NCBI GenBank assembly: GCA_910575255.1
Contig: CAJTEM010000011.1
Coordinates: forward strand, 81,723 to 145,722
Length of the DNA: 64,000 bases
Source of the DNA: Lachnospiraceae bacterium
GTDB lineage: Bacteria > Bacillota > Clostridia > Lachnospirales > Lachnospiraceae
Direction: 5' to 3'
Each line of letters begins with the position of its first letter. Position 1 is the first letter of the stretch. The position numbers and the translations under genes were made by a program. The notes beneath the pieces were generated by a model. The model made no database searches. It saw only the letters and a program-made list of their open reading frames with translations, and was not told the DNA's origin. Below, one piece after another: positions 53,155-62,401 of this stretch.

Positions 53155-53183
53155 AACAAAAAGCGCCTGTGACGCGTTTTTTT
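53155..53183 (+). terminator. Terminator-like hairpin inside the opp leader
   Basis: AAAAAGCG / CGCGTTTTTTT hairpin just after the expected transcription start of the opp operon and upstream of its AAGGAGGAG ribosome site. Its T-run makes it a possible attenuator. Confidence 0.5.
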
Positions 53184-53226
53184 GGATTGCTTGTATTTCA
53201 TATCAGGAAGAACAAGGAGGAGTTTT

Positions 53227-54924
53227 ATGAGAAAGACAGGTAAGAAATTATATGCGCTGCTTCTGGCGGCGTCTATGGTAGCTTTGACAGCCTGCGGGGG
53301 CGGTTCCGGAGACAACGGCGCGGGCGCAGGTTCTGCGGCGGAAGGTTCTGCAGCTGCGCCGGCCGGCGGGGAGACGGAAAGCCAGGCGGAGATCGCAGAG
53401 GGAGCTTCGGTTTCCCAGGAGACGGATATTGTGGCTGCGGTTAATGTGGATTTTACCACCATGGATCCCATGGATACCAGCGATACCCTGTCAGGCGGCA
53501 TTCAGCGGATGATTTCTGACAGCTTGTTTGGATTTGATGATGACATGGGCATTATCCCCATGCTGGCTACCGGCTATGAGGCCAATGACAATGCAACCGA
53601 GTTTACCATTACCCTGCGGGAGGGTATTTCCTTTACGGACGGCACCCCCTGGGATGCGGATGCGGCTCTGGCCAATTTTGCCAAGTGGGATGACGAGTCT
53701 CTTGGTTTAAAGAGGACGACCTTTTTATGCAATGTGCTGGACGCCTTTGAAAAGGTGGATGATTATACGATTAAAATAACACTGACTGAGCCTTTTGGCG
53801 CGTTCATCAGCAACCTGGCTCATCCGGCCTGCGTGATCATGAGTCCCAAGACGATTGAGGCCGGCGTGGAGGAGTGTGCGAGAAACCCGGTGGGTACCGG
53901 GCAGTATAAGTTTGTGGAATGGATTGAGGGCGACCATCTGACACTGGAGCTGAATAAGGACTGGTGGGGATATGATGCGGACATCTGCGGAGGCACTGCC
54001 TTGGCGGATGCGGATGCGGGATTTAAGACCATTACCTTTAAGCCGGTTCCGGAGAGCGCCACCCGTGTGGCGATGATTCAGTCCGGGGATGCCCAGCTGA
54101 TCTGGCCGATTCCCACAGAGAGCGTATCTGTGCTGGAGAGCGATCCCAATGTAACCTCTTACCGGGATGACGGTATTGTGGTCCGTTACCTGATGATGAA
54201 CACCCAGAAGGAGCCCCTGAATAATCCGAAGGTGCGTCAGGCCATGGACTATGCGGTGAATAAGGAAGCTTACATCCAGGTGGTGGATAACGGAATGTCT
54301 TCTGTGGCGACTTCCATCATCGGGCCGGCAGTTCAGTACTATAAGGGGAATGAGGCCCGTGCTTATGACCCGGAGAAGGCCAAGGCTCTTCTGGCAGAGG
54401 CCGGATATCCGGACGGCTTTACCACATCTGTGATGTATGCCAATACTACGGCAAATCAGAAGCGGGCTGAATTTTTGAAGCAGCAGTTGGAGCAGGTGGG
54501 GATTAACCTGGAGCTTAAGGGCATGGAGAGCGCGGTTCTGAATCAGAAGATTCAGGATGTGGATGTTCCCGGATCTGAGGCTGAGGTAGAGTGCTATCTG
54601 ATCGGATGGTCTCCGTCCACCGGCGACGCAGACTGGGGGATCCGTCCTCTGGTAGCGATTGAGTCTGAGCCGCCTATGAGCTACAATATCTGTTATTTCG
54701 AGAATGAGGAGCTGGAGGGCTACATCAAGACCGGTCTGGAGAGCGCAGATGACGCGACCCGGAAGGAAGCCTATGAGAAGGCTCAGGATCTGCTTTTTGA
54801 GGAAATGCCGATGCTGTATCTGAGCCTGGAGTCCAATACCTGGGCGACCGGAGCCAAGCTGCAGAATGTTAAGATTTATCCGGATGGCGCTATTAATATG
54901 AAGAACGCAAAAATGGCGAATTAA
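53227..54924 (+). CDS. oppA: Oligopeptide-binding lipoprotein OppA (SBP family 5)
   Basis: 565 residues. A lipoprotein signal with lipobox 'LTAC' (about residue 23) and a long Gly/Ala/Glu tether precede the family 5 fold: 'VDFTTMDPMDTSDTLSGGIQRMISDSLFGFDDD', 'ATEFTITLREGISFTDGTPWDADAALANFAKWDD', 'NPVGTGQYKFVEWIEGDHLTLELNKDWWG', 'NNPKVRQAMDYAVNKEAYIQ'. The start at 53227 follows AAGGAGGAG. First gene of oppABCDF; a stem-loop separates it from oppB. Confidence 0.94.
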   Translation: MRKTGKKLYALLLAASMVALTACGGGSGDNGAGAGSAAEGSAAAPAGGETESQAEIAEGASVSQETDIVAAVNVDFTTMDPMDTSDTLSGGIQRMISDSLFGFDDDMGIIPMLATGYEANDNATEFTITLREGISFTDGTPWDADAALANFAKWDDESLGLKRTTFLCNVLDAFEKVDDYTIKITLTEPFGAFISNLAHPACVIMSPKTIEAGVEECARNPVGTGQYKFVEWIEGDHLTLELNKDWWGYDADICGGTALADADAGFKTITFKPVPESATRVAMIQSGDAQLIWPIPTESVSVLESDPNVTSYRDDGIVVRYLMMNTQKEPLNNPKVRQAMDYAVNKEAYIQVVDNGMSSVATSIIGPAVQYYKGNEARAYDPEKAKALLAEAGYPDGFTTSVMYANTTANQKRAEFLKQQLEQVGINLELKGMESAVLNQKIQDVDVPGSEAEVECYLIGWSPSTGDADWGIRPLVAIESEPPMSYNICYFENEELEGYIKTGLESADDATRKEAYEKAQDLLFEEMPMLYLSLESNTWATGAKLQNVKIYPDGAINMKNAKMAN

Positions 54925-54945
54925 CGAAGGTTAATTTGATATTTC

Positions 54946-54984
54946 AGGCGCTGCAAGGCTGTAGGTTCAGTTTGCAGCGCCTTT
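54946..54984 (+). terminator. Stem-loop between oppA and oppB
   Basis: AGGCGCTGCAA / TTGCAGCGCCT perfect 11-bp stem followed by TTTGC. Likely partial termination or mRNA protection giving more binding protein than permease, as in the sugar operon. Confidence 0.7.
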
Positions 54985-55075
54985 TGCTGCTGTATGGATT
55001 CTTTGTCCGGAACTGTCCGGAAATAAATTTGCAGACAGGCAGAATGTAAAGTTGTCAGTAAGGAGATGAGAGAAA

Positions 55076-55996
55076 ATGCTGCGTTATACCTTAAAACGGA
55101 TTGTGGGCGTGTTGCCTACTCTGATTATAGTAGTGACCTTTGTGTTCTTTTTTGTAAGGATGATTCCCGGCGACCCGGCCCGTCTGGTGGCAGGGGAGCA
55201 GGCTACCCTGGATGCCGTGGAAGCGGTGCGGATTCAGCTGGGACTGGATAAGCCGATTCATGTTCAGTATTTTAAGTATGTAGGAGGGCTGCTGCGGGGG
55301 GATCTGGGGATGTCTCTGCGTACCAAGCGTCCGGTGCTCACGGAGGTGGCGGCCCGGTACGGCAATACCATGGCGCTGACCTTTGCGAGCCTGGTCTGGA
55401 GCACCATCGTGGGGGTGATCCTGGGAGTCTGGTCAGGAAAGAACCGGGGGAAATGGCAGGATTTCACAGGTATGACACTGGCGGTGTCAGGGATTTCCCT
55501 GCCGAACTTCTGGATTGGATTCCTTCTGATTATGGCGTTTTCCGTGAAGCTGCGCTGGTTCCCGACCACGGGAGTGGGAAGCTGGAAGAACCTGGTTCTG
55601 CCGGCCGTCGCGCTGGGTACCAGTATTGCGGCGATTATTGCAAGGTTTACCCGTTCTTCCATTGTGGAGGTGTTAAAGGAAGATTATATCCGCACGGCCA
55701 GGGCCAAGGGGCTTCGGGAGAAGACCGTGACCTGGGGTCATGCTTTCCGCAATTCCATGATTTCCGTGGTAACGGTTGTGGGGCTTCAGTTTGGTTTCCT
55801 TCTGGGTGGTTCTGTGGTCACAGAGGCGGTGTTTGCCTATCCGGGCCTGGGACAGCTGCTGGTGGAGTCCGTGAATTACCGGGATTATCCGGCGATTCAG
55901 TCTCTGATTTTGATATTTTCGCTGCAGTTTATTATCATCAATCTGATTGTGGATATCCTCTATGCGGTCCTCAATCCGGAGATTAAGTTATCGTAG
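55076..55996 (+). CDS. oppB: Oligopeptide ABC transporter permease OppB
   Basis: 306 residues, six helices. 'MLRYTLKRIVGVLPTLIIVVTFVFFFVRMIPGDPA' is the DppB/OppB N-terminus; the EAA loop 'VLKEDYIRTARAKGLREKTVTWGHAFRNSMISVVTVVGLQ' is at about 205-245. AAGGAGATGAG ribosome site. Followed by oppC after 47 bases. Confidence 0.95.
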   Translation: MLRYTLKRIVGVLPTLIIVVTFVFFFVRMIPGDPARLVAGEQATLDAVEAVRIQLGLDKPIHVQYFKYVGGLLRGDLGMSLRTKRPVLTEVAARYGNTMALTFASLVWSTIVGVILGVWSGKNRGKWQDFTGMTLAVSGISLPNFWIGFLLIMAFSVKLRWFPTTGVGSWKNLVLPAVALGTSIAAIIARFTRSSIVEVLKEDYIRTARAKGLREKTVTWGHAFRNSMISVVTVVGLQFGFLLGGSVVTEAVFAYPGLGQLLVESVNYRDYPAIQSLILIFSLQFIIINLIVDILYAVLNPEIKLS

Positions 55997-56043
55997 GAAG
56001 GGATACCAGGATGTCCTGAAAAACGGACAATAAGGAGGAGATC

Positions 56044-56937
56044 ATGATTGGAAAGAAAAAGGCCGCGAAAGCGGAATTGAACGAAAAGACAGATATCAAG
56101 ACTCCGGTTTCGGAGATGGTGAGAAAGTTTAAAAAGCAGAAGAATTCGGTGGTTGCCCTGTTCTTTATTCTCTTTTTGGTGTTTTTGGCTCTTTTTGGCG
56201 AGGCCATGGCGCCCTTTAAGATCAATGAATATGACTATAATTCCATTCTTCAGGGTCCCAGCATGGCTCACTGGTTCGGGACGGATGAGTTTGGGCGGGA
56301 TTTGTTTTCCCGGATTATCAGCGGTACGAAGATCTCTCTGGCGGTCGGTCTTTCCGCAGTGTCTGTGGGCGCTGTCTGCGGCACGGTTCTCGGACTGTTA
56401 GGCGGATATTACCGGGGGATTGTGGATGCAATTATCATGAGGATCTGTGACGTGTTGTTTGCTTTTCCAGGGATTATCCTGGCTATTGCCATTGTGGCTA
56501 TCCTGGGAAGCGGTATCGGGAATGTGGTGATCGCGGTCTCGGTGTTCTCTACCCCTACCTTTGCCCGTCTGGTGCGGAGCCGGACCCTGGCTCTTAAAAA
56601 CTCGGTATTTGTCCAGGCGGCGAAAAACCTGGGCGCTTCGGATGCCAGGATTTTGTTCCGTCATATATTGCCGGGGGCGGTGCCGGAGATTATCGTGCAG
56701 TTTACCATGTCGGTGGGTTCTTCGATTCTGACGGCTTCTTCCTTAAGCTTTCTGGGGATGGGAGCCCAGCCGCCCACACCGGAGTGGGGACTTCTTCTGG
56801 CTAACGGGCGGAATTATATGATGACCAGTATGCATTGTACGGTGTTTCCGGGACTTGCGATTTTTCTGACTGTACTGAGTTTTAATATTCTCGGGGACGG
56901 GCTTCGGGATGCTTTGGATCCGAAGCTGACGGATTAA
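56044..56937 (+). CDS. oppC: Oligopeptide ABC transporter permease OppC
   Basis: 297 residues. 'HWFGTDEFGRDLFSRIISGTKISLAVGLSAVSVGAVCGTVLGLLGGYYRG' and the EAA loop 'VFVQAAKNLGASDARILFRHILPGAVPEIIVQFTMSVGSSILTASSLSFLGMG' are the OppC/DppC signature. AAGGAGGAG site. After it the operon is interrupted by a 375-base non-coding spacer with a large palindrome. Confidence 0.95.
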   Translation: MIGKKKAAKAELNEKTDIKTPVSEMVRKFKKQKNSVVALFFILFLVFLALFGEAMAPFKINEYDYNSILQGPSMAHWFGTDEFGRDLFSRIISGTKISLAVGLSAVSVGAVCGTVLGLLGGYYRGIVDAIIMRICDVLFAFPGIILAIAIVAILGSGIGNVVIAVSVFSTPTFARLVRSRTLALKNSVFVQAAKNLGASDARILFRHILPGAVPEIIVQFTMSVGSSILTASSLSFLGMGAQPPTPEWGLLLANGRNYMMTSMHCTVFPGLAIFLTVLSFNILGDGLRDALDPKLTD

Positions 56938-56958
56938 AGGGAAGTTCCGGGGGGGCCG

Positions 56959-57104
56959 CCTGAGCTGTTACCAGTACCCCCAAAAACGCGCTCTTGCTCC
57001 GGTCAGAACGTAGTGGACGCTAAATTCGCTGAGAGAAGGGCATCTCAGCTCATTAAGCGCCAACGTTCTTTTAGGGTTTTCCGGGGTACTGGTAACAGCT
57101 CAGG
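56959..57104. repeat. Large nested palindrome inside the opp operon
   Basis: CCTGAGCTGTTACCAGTACC (56959-56978) and the bases following pair with the right end, a perfect 22-bp outer stem closing at 57083-57104. Inside is a second helix, AGAACGT..GGACGCTAA with TTAAGCGCCAACGTTCT (57006-57068), and an inner TGAGA / TCTCA hairpin. It is an intergenic insertion between oppC and oppD. Same architecture as 50828-50993, different sequence. Possible MITE or processing/termination structure. Confidence 0.7.
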
Positions 57105-57151
57105 CTACGTTATCGGCAGTTCGGGAAAGAGGGGCGAAAGTCTGGGCCAGG

Positions 57152-57196
57152 AAGGCCGGAGTCGGGAAAGCCGGAGCCGGGAAGGCCGGAGTCGGG
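57152..57196 (+). repeat. Three 15-bp tandem repeats upstream of oppD
   Basis: Units AAGGCCGGAGTCGGG, AAAGCCGGAGCCGGG and AAGGCCGGAGTCGGG directly joined. They lie in the spacer upstream of the likely oppD start and would encode an odd Arg/Ser/Glu-rich extension if translation began earlier. Confidence 0.65.
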
Positions 57197-57312
57197 AGAC
57201 TTGCGGCGAAAAAACCGGGATTAAGGCTGGGGGCAAGGGAACCTGGAGCGGAGGAAAACGGAAAAAGGAAATTAAGGAAATCGGAGGCAGGAGAAAGGAA
57301 AGCATAAGACAG

Positions 57313-58302
57313 ATGGAAGATAACAGGAAAAATATATTGGAAGTGAAGAATCTGCACACCTATTTTTACACGGACAGCGGCGTGGTGAAATCGGTGGACG
57401 GGGTGGATTTTGAATTGAAGGAGGGTTCTACCTTAGGGATTGTGGGGGAGTCGGGAAGCGGGAAGAGCGTGACCTCTCTTTCGATCATGGGGCTTTTGAC
57501 CGGAACTACCGGAAAGATTGCCGAGGGTGAGATTCTGCTGGAGGGGAGGGATATTGCCCACATCAGCGAGGAGGAGAAGAGAAAGCTGCGGGGAAGCCAG
57601 ATTTCCATGATATTCCAGGAACCTATGACCAGCTTAAACCCGGTGATGAAGATCGGGAAGCAGCTGACGGAGTGTATATTGCAGCACCAGGACATTTCCA
57701 GGGAAGAGGCATGGAAGAAGGCGGAGGATATGCTGCGCCGGACCGGGGTGCCCAGGGTGGAGCATATGATGAAGGAGTATCCTTTCCAGCTTTCCGGCGG
57801 CCAGAGGCAGAGGGTGATGATTGCCATGGCCCTGGTGTGCAGGCCTAAGATATTGATTGCGGACGAGCCGACTACGGCGCTGGATGTGACCATTCAGGCG
57901 CAGATTCTCGATCTGATGAATGGCCTGAAAAAGGCTATCGGCACGTCGATTCTTTTTATCACCCACGATCTGGGTGTTGTGGCAGAGGTCTGCGACGAGG
58001 TGGTGGTCATGTATTGCGGCCGGGTGGTAGAAAAGGGCGACGTGAGGGAATTGTTTGCCCATCCGTCGCATCCTTATACGATCGGCCTCTTAAATTCCAT
58101 CCCAAAGTTAGGGGAGGCGGTTGAGGAGCTGGAGGCCATTCCGGGAAATGTGCCCAATCCCAAGTATATGCCCAAGGGGTGCAAGTTTGCTCCCCGGTGC
58201 AGCAGGGCGTTTGCGAGATGCCAGGAAGAGGAGCCGGACTTCTATGAGGTGGGGGACGGTCATCTGAGCCGGTGCTGGCTTTGTGAGAAAGGGGGCAACT
58301 GA
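57313..58302 (+). CDS. oppD: Oligopeptide ABC transporter ATPase OppD
   Basis: 329 residues from the ATG at 57313. An open frame continues upstream to 57013, but it crosses the palindrome and tandem repeats and is low complexity, so the later start is preferred. Walker A 'GESGSGKSV', signature 'LSGGQRQRV', Walker B '[12 protein letters not shown]' and the switch His in '[13 protein letters not shown]' are intact. The C-terminal oligopeptide-transporter extension carries the Cys cluster '[16 protein letters not shown]', seen in Fe-S-containing OppD/DppD proteins. Confidence 0.94.
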   Translation: MEDNRKNILEVKNLHTYFYTDSGVVKSVDGVDFELKEGSTLGIVGESGSGKSVTSLSIMGLLTGTTGKIAEGEILLEGRDIAHISEEEKRKLRGSQISMIFQEPMTSLNPVMKIGKQLTECILQHQDISREEAWKKAEDMLRRTGVPRVEHMMKEYPFQLSGGQRQRVMIAMALVCRPKILIADEPTTALDVTIQAQILDLMNGLKKAIGTSILFITHDLGVVAEVCDEVVVMYCGRVVEKGDVRELFAHPSHPYTIGLLNSIPKLGEAVEELEAIPGNVPNPKYMPKGCKFAPRCSRAFARCQEEEPDFYEVGDGHLSRCWLCEKGGN

Positions 58303-58303
58303 T

Positions 58304-59335
58304 ATGGCGGGCAGGGCGGATATTCTGCTGGATGTGGAGGATGTGAAGATCTATTACCCGGTGGCAGGCAAACGGCTGGGTACAACGGATTATGTGAAGG
58401 CAGTGGACGGCGTCTCTTTTGAGGTGAGGCGGGGCGAGGTATTCGGCATTGTAGGCGAGTCGGGCTGCGGCAAGTCCACTCTGGGCCGGGGGATCTGTAA
58501 ACTGGAAAAGACTACCGGAGGGAAAATGATCCTGGACGGGGAGGATATTTCCGGGTACAATGACAGCCAGATGCGGCCGGTGAGAAAGAAGATCCAGATG
58601 GTATTTCAGGATCCGTATGCGTCTTTAAATCCCAGAATGTCAGTGTTTGACATTATTGCGGAGCCGCTTATTATCCATAAGCTGACAAAGGATAAGGCGG
58701 AGCTGGAAAAACGGGTGCTGGAGCTGCTTCGGAAGGTGGGGCTGGATGATTATCATGCCAACCGTTATCCTCATGAGTTTTCCGGCGGCCAGAGGCAGAG
58801 GATCGGAATCGCCAGGGCGCTGGCTGTGCAGCCGTCCTTAATCATTGCGGATGAGCCGGTGTCGGCGCTGGACGTGTCTATCCAGGCACAGGTGTTAAAC
58901 CTGATGAATCAGCTGAAGAAGGATTTTAACCTGACGTATATTTTTGTGGCGCATGACCTGAGTGTGGTAGAGCACATCAGTGACCGGGTGGGGGTCATGT
59001 ATCTTGGGAATTTTGTGGAGGTGGGCAACAAGGAGAGTCTGTATACCAGCCCGCTCCATCCTTACACCCAGGCGCTGCTTTCTGCGGTCCCCATTCCGGA
59101 TCCTACGGCAAAGAAAGAGCGGGTGATCCTGGAGGGGAATATCCCCTCGCCGTTGAATCCGCCTAAGGGCTGTAAGTTCCACACCCGGTGTCCGAAAGCC
59201 ATGAAGTGCTGTAAGACCGAGGCGCCGAAGAAATATCAGGTCAGCGAGGATCATTATGTGTATTGCCATTTGTACGATGAGGGGAATGGGAGACAGGAGA
59301 ACGGCGGGCAAGAGGGCAAAACGGAGGTTTGTTAA
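58304..59335 (+). CDS. oppF: Oligopeptide ABC transporter ATPase OppF
   Basis: 343 residues; start at 58304 one base after the oppD stop. Walker A '[12 protein letters not shown]', signature '[15 protein letters not shown]', Walker B '[14 protein letters not shown]' and '[21 protein letters not shown]' are intact. It has the C-terminal '[15 protein letters not shown]' Cys motif. It completes the importer. The D-aminopeptidase gene starts two bases after its stop. Confidence 0.95.
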   Translation: MAGRADILLDVEDVKIYYPVAGKRLGTTDYVKAVDGVSFEVRRGEVFGIVGESGCGKSTLGRGICKLEKTTGGKMILDGEDISGYNDSQMRPVRKKIQMVFQDPYASLNPRMSVFDIIAEPLIIHKLTKDKAELEKRVLELLRKVGLDDYHANRYPHEFSGGQRQRIGIARALAVQPSLIIADEPVSALDVSIQAQVLNLMNQLKKDFNLTYIFVAHDLSVVEHISDRVGVMYLGNFVEVGNKESLYTSPLHPYTQALLSAVPIPDPTAKKERVILEGNIPSPLNPPKGCKFHTRCPKAMKCCKTEAPKKYQVSEDHYVYCHLYDEGNGRQENGGQEGKTEVC

Positions 59336-59337
59336 CG

Positions 59338-60138
59338 ATGAAATTGTTTGTCAGTGCAGATATCGAAGGCTGTGCCGGGCTTGCTATCCCGGCGGAGGCT
59401 CATAAGCAGGAGGCGGTGTACCAGGCATTTGCCCGGGAGATGACCAGCGAGGTGCTGGCAGCCTGCGAGGCGGCCAGGGATGCGGGGGCAGCCGAGCTTG
59501 TAGTGAAGGACGGCCATGGAGACGCCTCCAACATCGATCCGCTGCAGATGCCGGATTATGTGAGGCTGATCCGGGGAAAGAGCGGCCATCCCTACAATAT
59601 GATGTGGGGGATTGACGAAACCTTTGACGGGGTGCTGTATGTCGGCTATCATGCGCCGGCGGGGAATCCGGAATTCTCCATCAGCCATACCTCCACGGGA
59701 AACAGTTTGTATATCCGTCTGAACGGAGAGTATATGAGTGAATTTATGCTGAACACCTACACAGCAGCCAGCCTGGGGGTGCCGGTACTGTTCTTGTCCG
59801 GGGATGAGGCCATCTGCCGTCTGGCAAAGACTCTGGTGCCGGCAATGGAGACGGCAGTGACCAAGAGGGGCACGGGCGGAGCGACTGTCTGCGAGCCTCA
59901 GGGAGTGGTGCTCGAGCGGATCCGGGCCGGGGTGAGACAGGCTCTGGCAGGGGACATTGCGGCCTGCAGGGTGAGGCTGCCGGAGGAGTTTGTCTATGAG
60001 GTGACCTTTAAGGACTGGAAAAAAGCCTATCAGATGTCCTTTTATCCGGGGATGGAGAGGGCGGATACTTTTACCAGCCGGCTGGTGACGAGAAGGTGGA
60101 TGGATGTGGTGACAGCTCATTCTTTTGTGGTGTATTAG
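59338..60138 (+). CDS. dppA: M55-family D-aminopeptidase DppA
   Basis: Zinc D-aminopeptidase that releases N-terminal D-Ala/D-amino acids from peptides, best known from Bacillus dpp (dciA). Zinc-site residues Asp8 and Glu10 ('SADIEGCAG'), His60 ('VKDGHGDASNID') and His105 ('VGYHAPAGNPEFSISHT') are conserved. 266 residues; ATG at 59338 after ACGGAGG. Placement directly behind oppF repeats the Bacillus dpp logic of importer plus D-aminopeptidase. Confidence 0.93.
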   Translation: MKLFVSADIEGCAGLAIPAEAHKQEAVYQAFAREMTSEVLAACEAARDAGAAELVVKDGHGDASNIDPLQMPDYVRLIRGKSGHPYNMMWGIDETFDGVLYVGYHAPAGNPEFSISHTSTGNSLYIRLNGEYMSEFMLNTYTAASLGVPVLFLSGDEAICRLAKTLVPAMETAVTKRGTGGATVCEPQGVVLERIRAGVRQALAGDIAACRVRLPEEFVYEVTFKDWKKAYQMSFYPGMERADTFTSRLVTRRWMDVVTAHSFVVY

Positions 60139-60247
60139 AGGAAGGGTTGTGCAATCGGGGCGGAAGTGTTATATTGGGAGGAGCGGTCTTACAAGGAACA
60201 GCGGGAGCGATTCCGCAGAATGTGCAGAATGAAGGAGACAGTTAATC

Positions 60248-61351
60248 ATGGATATTCAGATGTTTGGCCGAATTTCGGATGCGTTTGGGCCAAGTGGGTT
60301 TGAGGAGGATGTGATTCGGGTCATAGCCGGGTATTGCGGGAAATATGAGGTGGAGAACGACGCGATGAACAATCTGTATGTGAGGATGCCGGGAGCAGAT
60401 GGGAACAAGCCGGTGATTCAGCTGGACGCACATACGGATGAATGTGGTTTTATGGTTCAGACGATTCACGATAACGGGGTCCTGGGGATTCTTATGCTGG
60501 GCGGTTTTGTTCTCAGCAATATTCCGGCCCACACGGTGGTGATCCGCACCAGAAGCGGGAAAACGGTCCGGGGGATCATTACCTCCAAGCCGGTTCATTT
60601 TATGAATGAGAAGGAGCGGGCCTCTCAGGATCTGGATATCGAGAAGATGTATGTGGATATCGGGGCCGAAAGCAGGAGCGAGGCGGAGGAGGTGTTTGGG
60701 GTTTCCATCGGAGATCCGATGATGCCGGAGGTGTCTTTTTCTTATGATGAAGAGCATGAGATCTGTCTGGGGAAGGCTTTTGACAACCGGGCGGGATGTG
60801 CCTGTATTGTGGATGTAATGGAGCAGCTCTATGAGGAGCGGGATAAGCTTCCGGCCCAGGTAGTGGGAGCCTTTGCCGTCCAGGAGGAGGTGGGCATGCG
60901 GGGCGCCGCGGTGACGGCTCAGGTGGTGAAGCCGGATCTGGCGATTGTGTTTGAGGGGTCTCCTTCGGATGATTTTTATTTCAGCGCCTCCCAGGCCCAG
61001 GGCCGGATGAAGAGCGGGGTGCAGATCCGGCGGATGGATAAAAGCTATGTGTCGAATCCGGCTTTTATCGAGTACGCCGAGGAGCTGGCAAAAAAGTACG
61101 GCATTCCTTATCAGGAGACGGTGAGAAGGGGAGGAAGCACCAATGCGGGGAAGATCAGCCTGACAGGCAAGGCGGTTCCGGTTCTGGTGCTGGGGGTGCC
61201 CAGCCGTTATGTGCATACCCATTACAATTTCTGTGCGAAGAAGGATCTGGAGGCAGCAACTGCTCTGGCGGTTCAGGTGATCCGGGAGCTGGACGGAGAG
61301 AGGCTTAGGCATATCCTGAGGCAGGACGTGCTGGAGGGAAGCAGGTTTTGA
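60248..61351 (+). CDS. M42-family metallo-aminopeptidase
   Basis: 367-residue dinuclear metal aminopeptidase (glutamyl aminopeptidase/FrvX family). Metal-ligand motifs 'QLDAHTDECGFMVQ', 'KAFDNRAGCACIVDVM' and 'AVQEEVGMRGAAV' are in order, with late 'VPSRYVHTHYN'. AAGGAGA ribosome site. It lies 110 bases after dppA, probably the same operon, and would degrade the imported peptides in the cytoplasm. Confidence 0.93.
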   Translation: MDIQMFGRISDAFGPSGFEEDVIRVIAGYCGKYEVENDAMNNLYVRMPGADGNKPVIQLDAHTDECGFMVQTIHDNGVLGILMLGGFVLSNIPAHTVVIRTRSGKTVRGIITSKPVHFMNEKERASQDLDIEKMYVDIGAESRSEAEEVFGVSIGDPMMPEVSFSYDEEHEICLGKAFDNRAGCACIVDVMEQLYEERDKLPAQVVGAFAVQEEVGMRGAAVTAQVVKPDLAIVFEGSPSDDFYFSASQAQGRMKSGVQIRRMDKSYVSNPAFIEYAEELAKKYGIPYQETVRRGGSTNAGKISLTGKAVPVLVLGVPSRYVHTHYNFCAKKDLEAATALAVQVIRELDGERLRHILRQDVLEGSRF

Positions 61352-61466
61352 GAAAGCTGTCTTTCCGGCAAGGGAGAGATATTGCAGAAGCCTGGAGCAA
61401 TCGGCTTTTACAGGGCGGTTGGTACAAGGTAAAAAGTTGCATGAATGTTTGGAAAGGAATCATAAT

Positions 61467-62216
61467 ATGACAAATCGGAGAAAACCTGTGATCGGTATCC
61501 TGGGTCTTACCAGAAGGACGGACCCGGGACTGTATGTCAGCGGGGAGCATGTGTTTACGGGAAGTACCAATGTCCGTGCGATTCAGATAAACGGCGGCGT
61601 GCCGGTGCTGATTCCGGCAGCGTCTGTGGCAGAGGATGCGGAGGCGGCCCTCTCTTTTTGCGACGGGCTTTTGTTTCCGGGAGGAGAGGATATGACTCCC
61701 TGGTATTATGATGAGGAGCCCCTTCCGGTGATCGGGCCGTTCCGGCCGGAGATTGACGACGCCTGGCTGAAGGCAGGAAGGTATGCGCTGGAAAACAAGA
61801 TCCCCATGCTTGGTATCTGCAAGGGACATCAGACTCTGAATGTGCTGATGGGCGGGAGTCTTTATCAGGATTTGTCCTTGCAGGACGGGGAGCGGATTCA
61901 GCATTTGCAGAAATATAACCGGACCTATCTGACCCATCATGTCGAGGTGGAGGAGGGAACCCGTCTGGCGTCGCTTATCGGGGCCGGAAAGCATAAGACC
62001 AATTCCATGCATCATCAGGCGGTGAAGAAGCTGGGCAGGGGGCTTAAGATCTCGGCCAGGGCTTCTGACGGTATTGTGGAGGGAATCGAGGATGAGGAGG
62101 GCCTGATCCTGGGAGTTCAGTGGCACCCGGAGGATCTGGTGGATTCGGCCCCGGCAATGAATCAGTTATTTGCGGATTTGGCAAAGAGGGCTTTGGGGCG
62201 GCAGAGGCTGTCATAA
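61467..62216 (+). CDS. C26-family gamma-glutamyl hydrolase-like glutamine amidotransferase
   Basis: 249 residues. Class I glutamine amidotransferase-like fold of the PuuD/gamma-glutamyl-GABA hydrolase type: nucleophile Cys118 ('LGICKGHQTLNVLMGGSLYQDL'), 'NSMHHQAVKKLG' and the His/Glu pair 'GVQWHPED'. Start at ATG 61467 with GGAAAGGA. It cleaves gamma-glutamyl bonds. In this context the substrate may be a gamma-linked (for example peptidoglycan-derived D-Glu) peptide, which is inference. Confidence 0.88.
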   Translation: MTNRRKPVIGILGLTRRTDPGLYVSGEHVFTGSTNVRAIQINGGVPVLIPAASVAEDAEAALSFCDGLLFPGGEDMTPWYYDEEPLPVIGPFRPEIDDAWLKAGRYALENKIPMLGICKGHQTLNVLMGGSLYQDLSLQDGERIQHLQKYNRTYLTHHVEVEEGTRLASLIGAGKHKTNSMHHQAVKKLGRGLKISARASDGIVEGIEDEEGLILGVQWHPEDLVDSAPAMNQLFADLAKRALGRQRLS

Positions 62217-62237
62217 TCGATATCCTATGTTTAGGAG

Positions 62238-62274
62238 AAAAGGACCAGGAAATCATAGATTTCCTGGTCCTTTT
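62238..62274 (+). terminator. Strong terminator at the end of the peptide island
   Basis: AAAAGGACCAGGAAAT / ATTTCCTGGTCCTTTT perfect 16-bp stem, five-base loop, then CTTAAT; about 20 bases after the stop codon. Confidence 0.85.
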
Positions 62275-62401
62275 CTTAATGGCTTGTCAGATTTCAGTCA
62301 GGGAATATTCAGTTTTCTGTATTATGATAAAAATATCCAATGATTCAAGTGATTGAATCCTGTACAAAAGATTTGCAAAAACAAAATAGAGGGGGTACAA
62401 A

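Noticed and set aside
53000..53226. Sigma-54 promoter for the opp operon
   Set aside because: Looked for because of the regulator's ancestry; no GG-N10-GC type -24/-12 site, and a good sigma-A promoter is present.
57013..57312. N-terminal extension of OppD
   Set aside because: Crosses a palindrome and 15-bp tandem repeats, low-complexity Arg/Ser/Gly product, no ribosome site at 57013; the ATG at 57313 starts the conserved domain.
60242..61312. Minus-strand open frame of 356 codons opposite the M42 peptidase
   Set aside because: Shadow of a conserved gene; no recognisable family features, no ribosome site.
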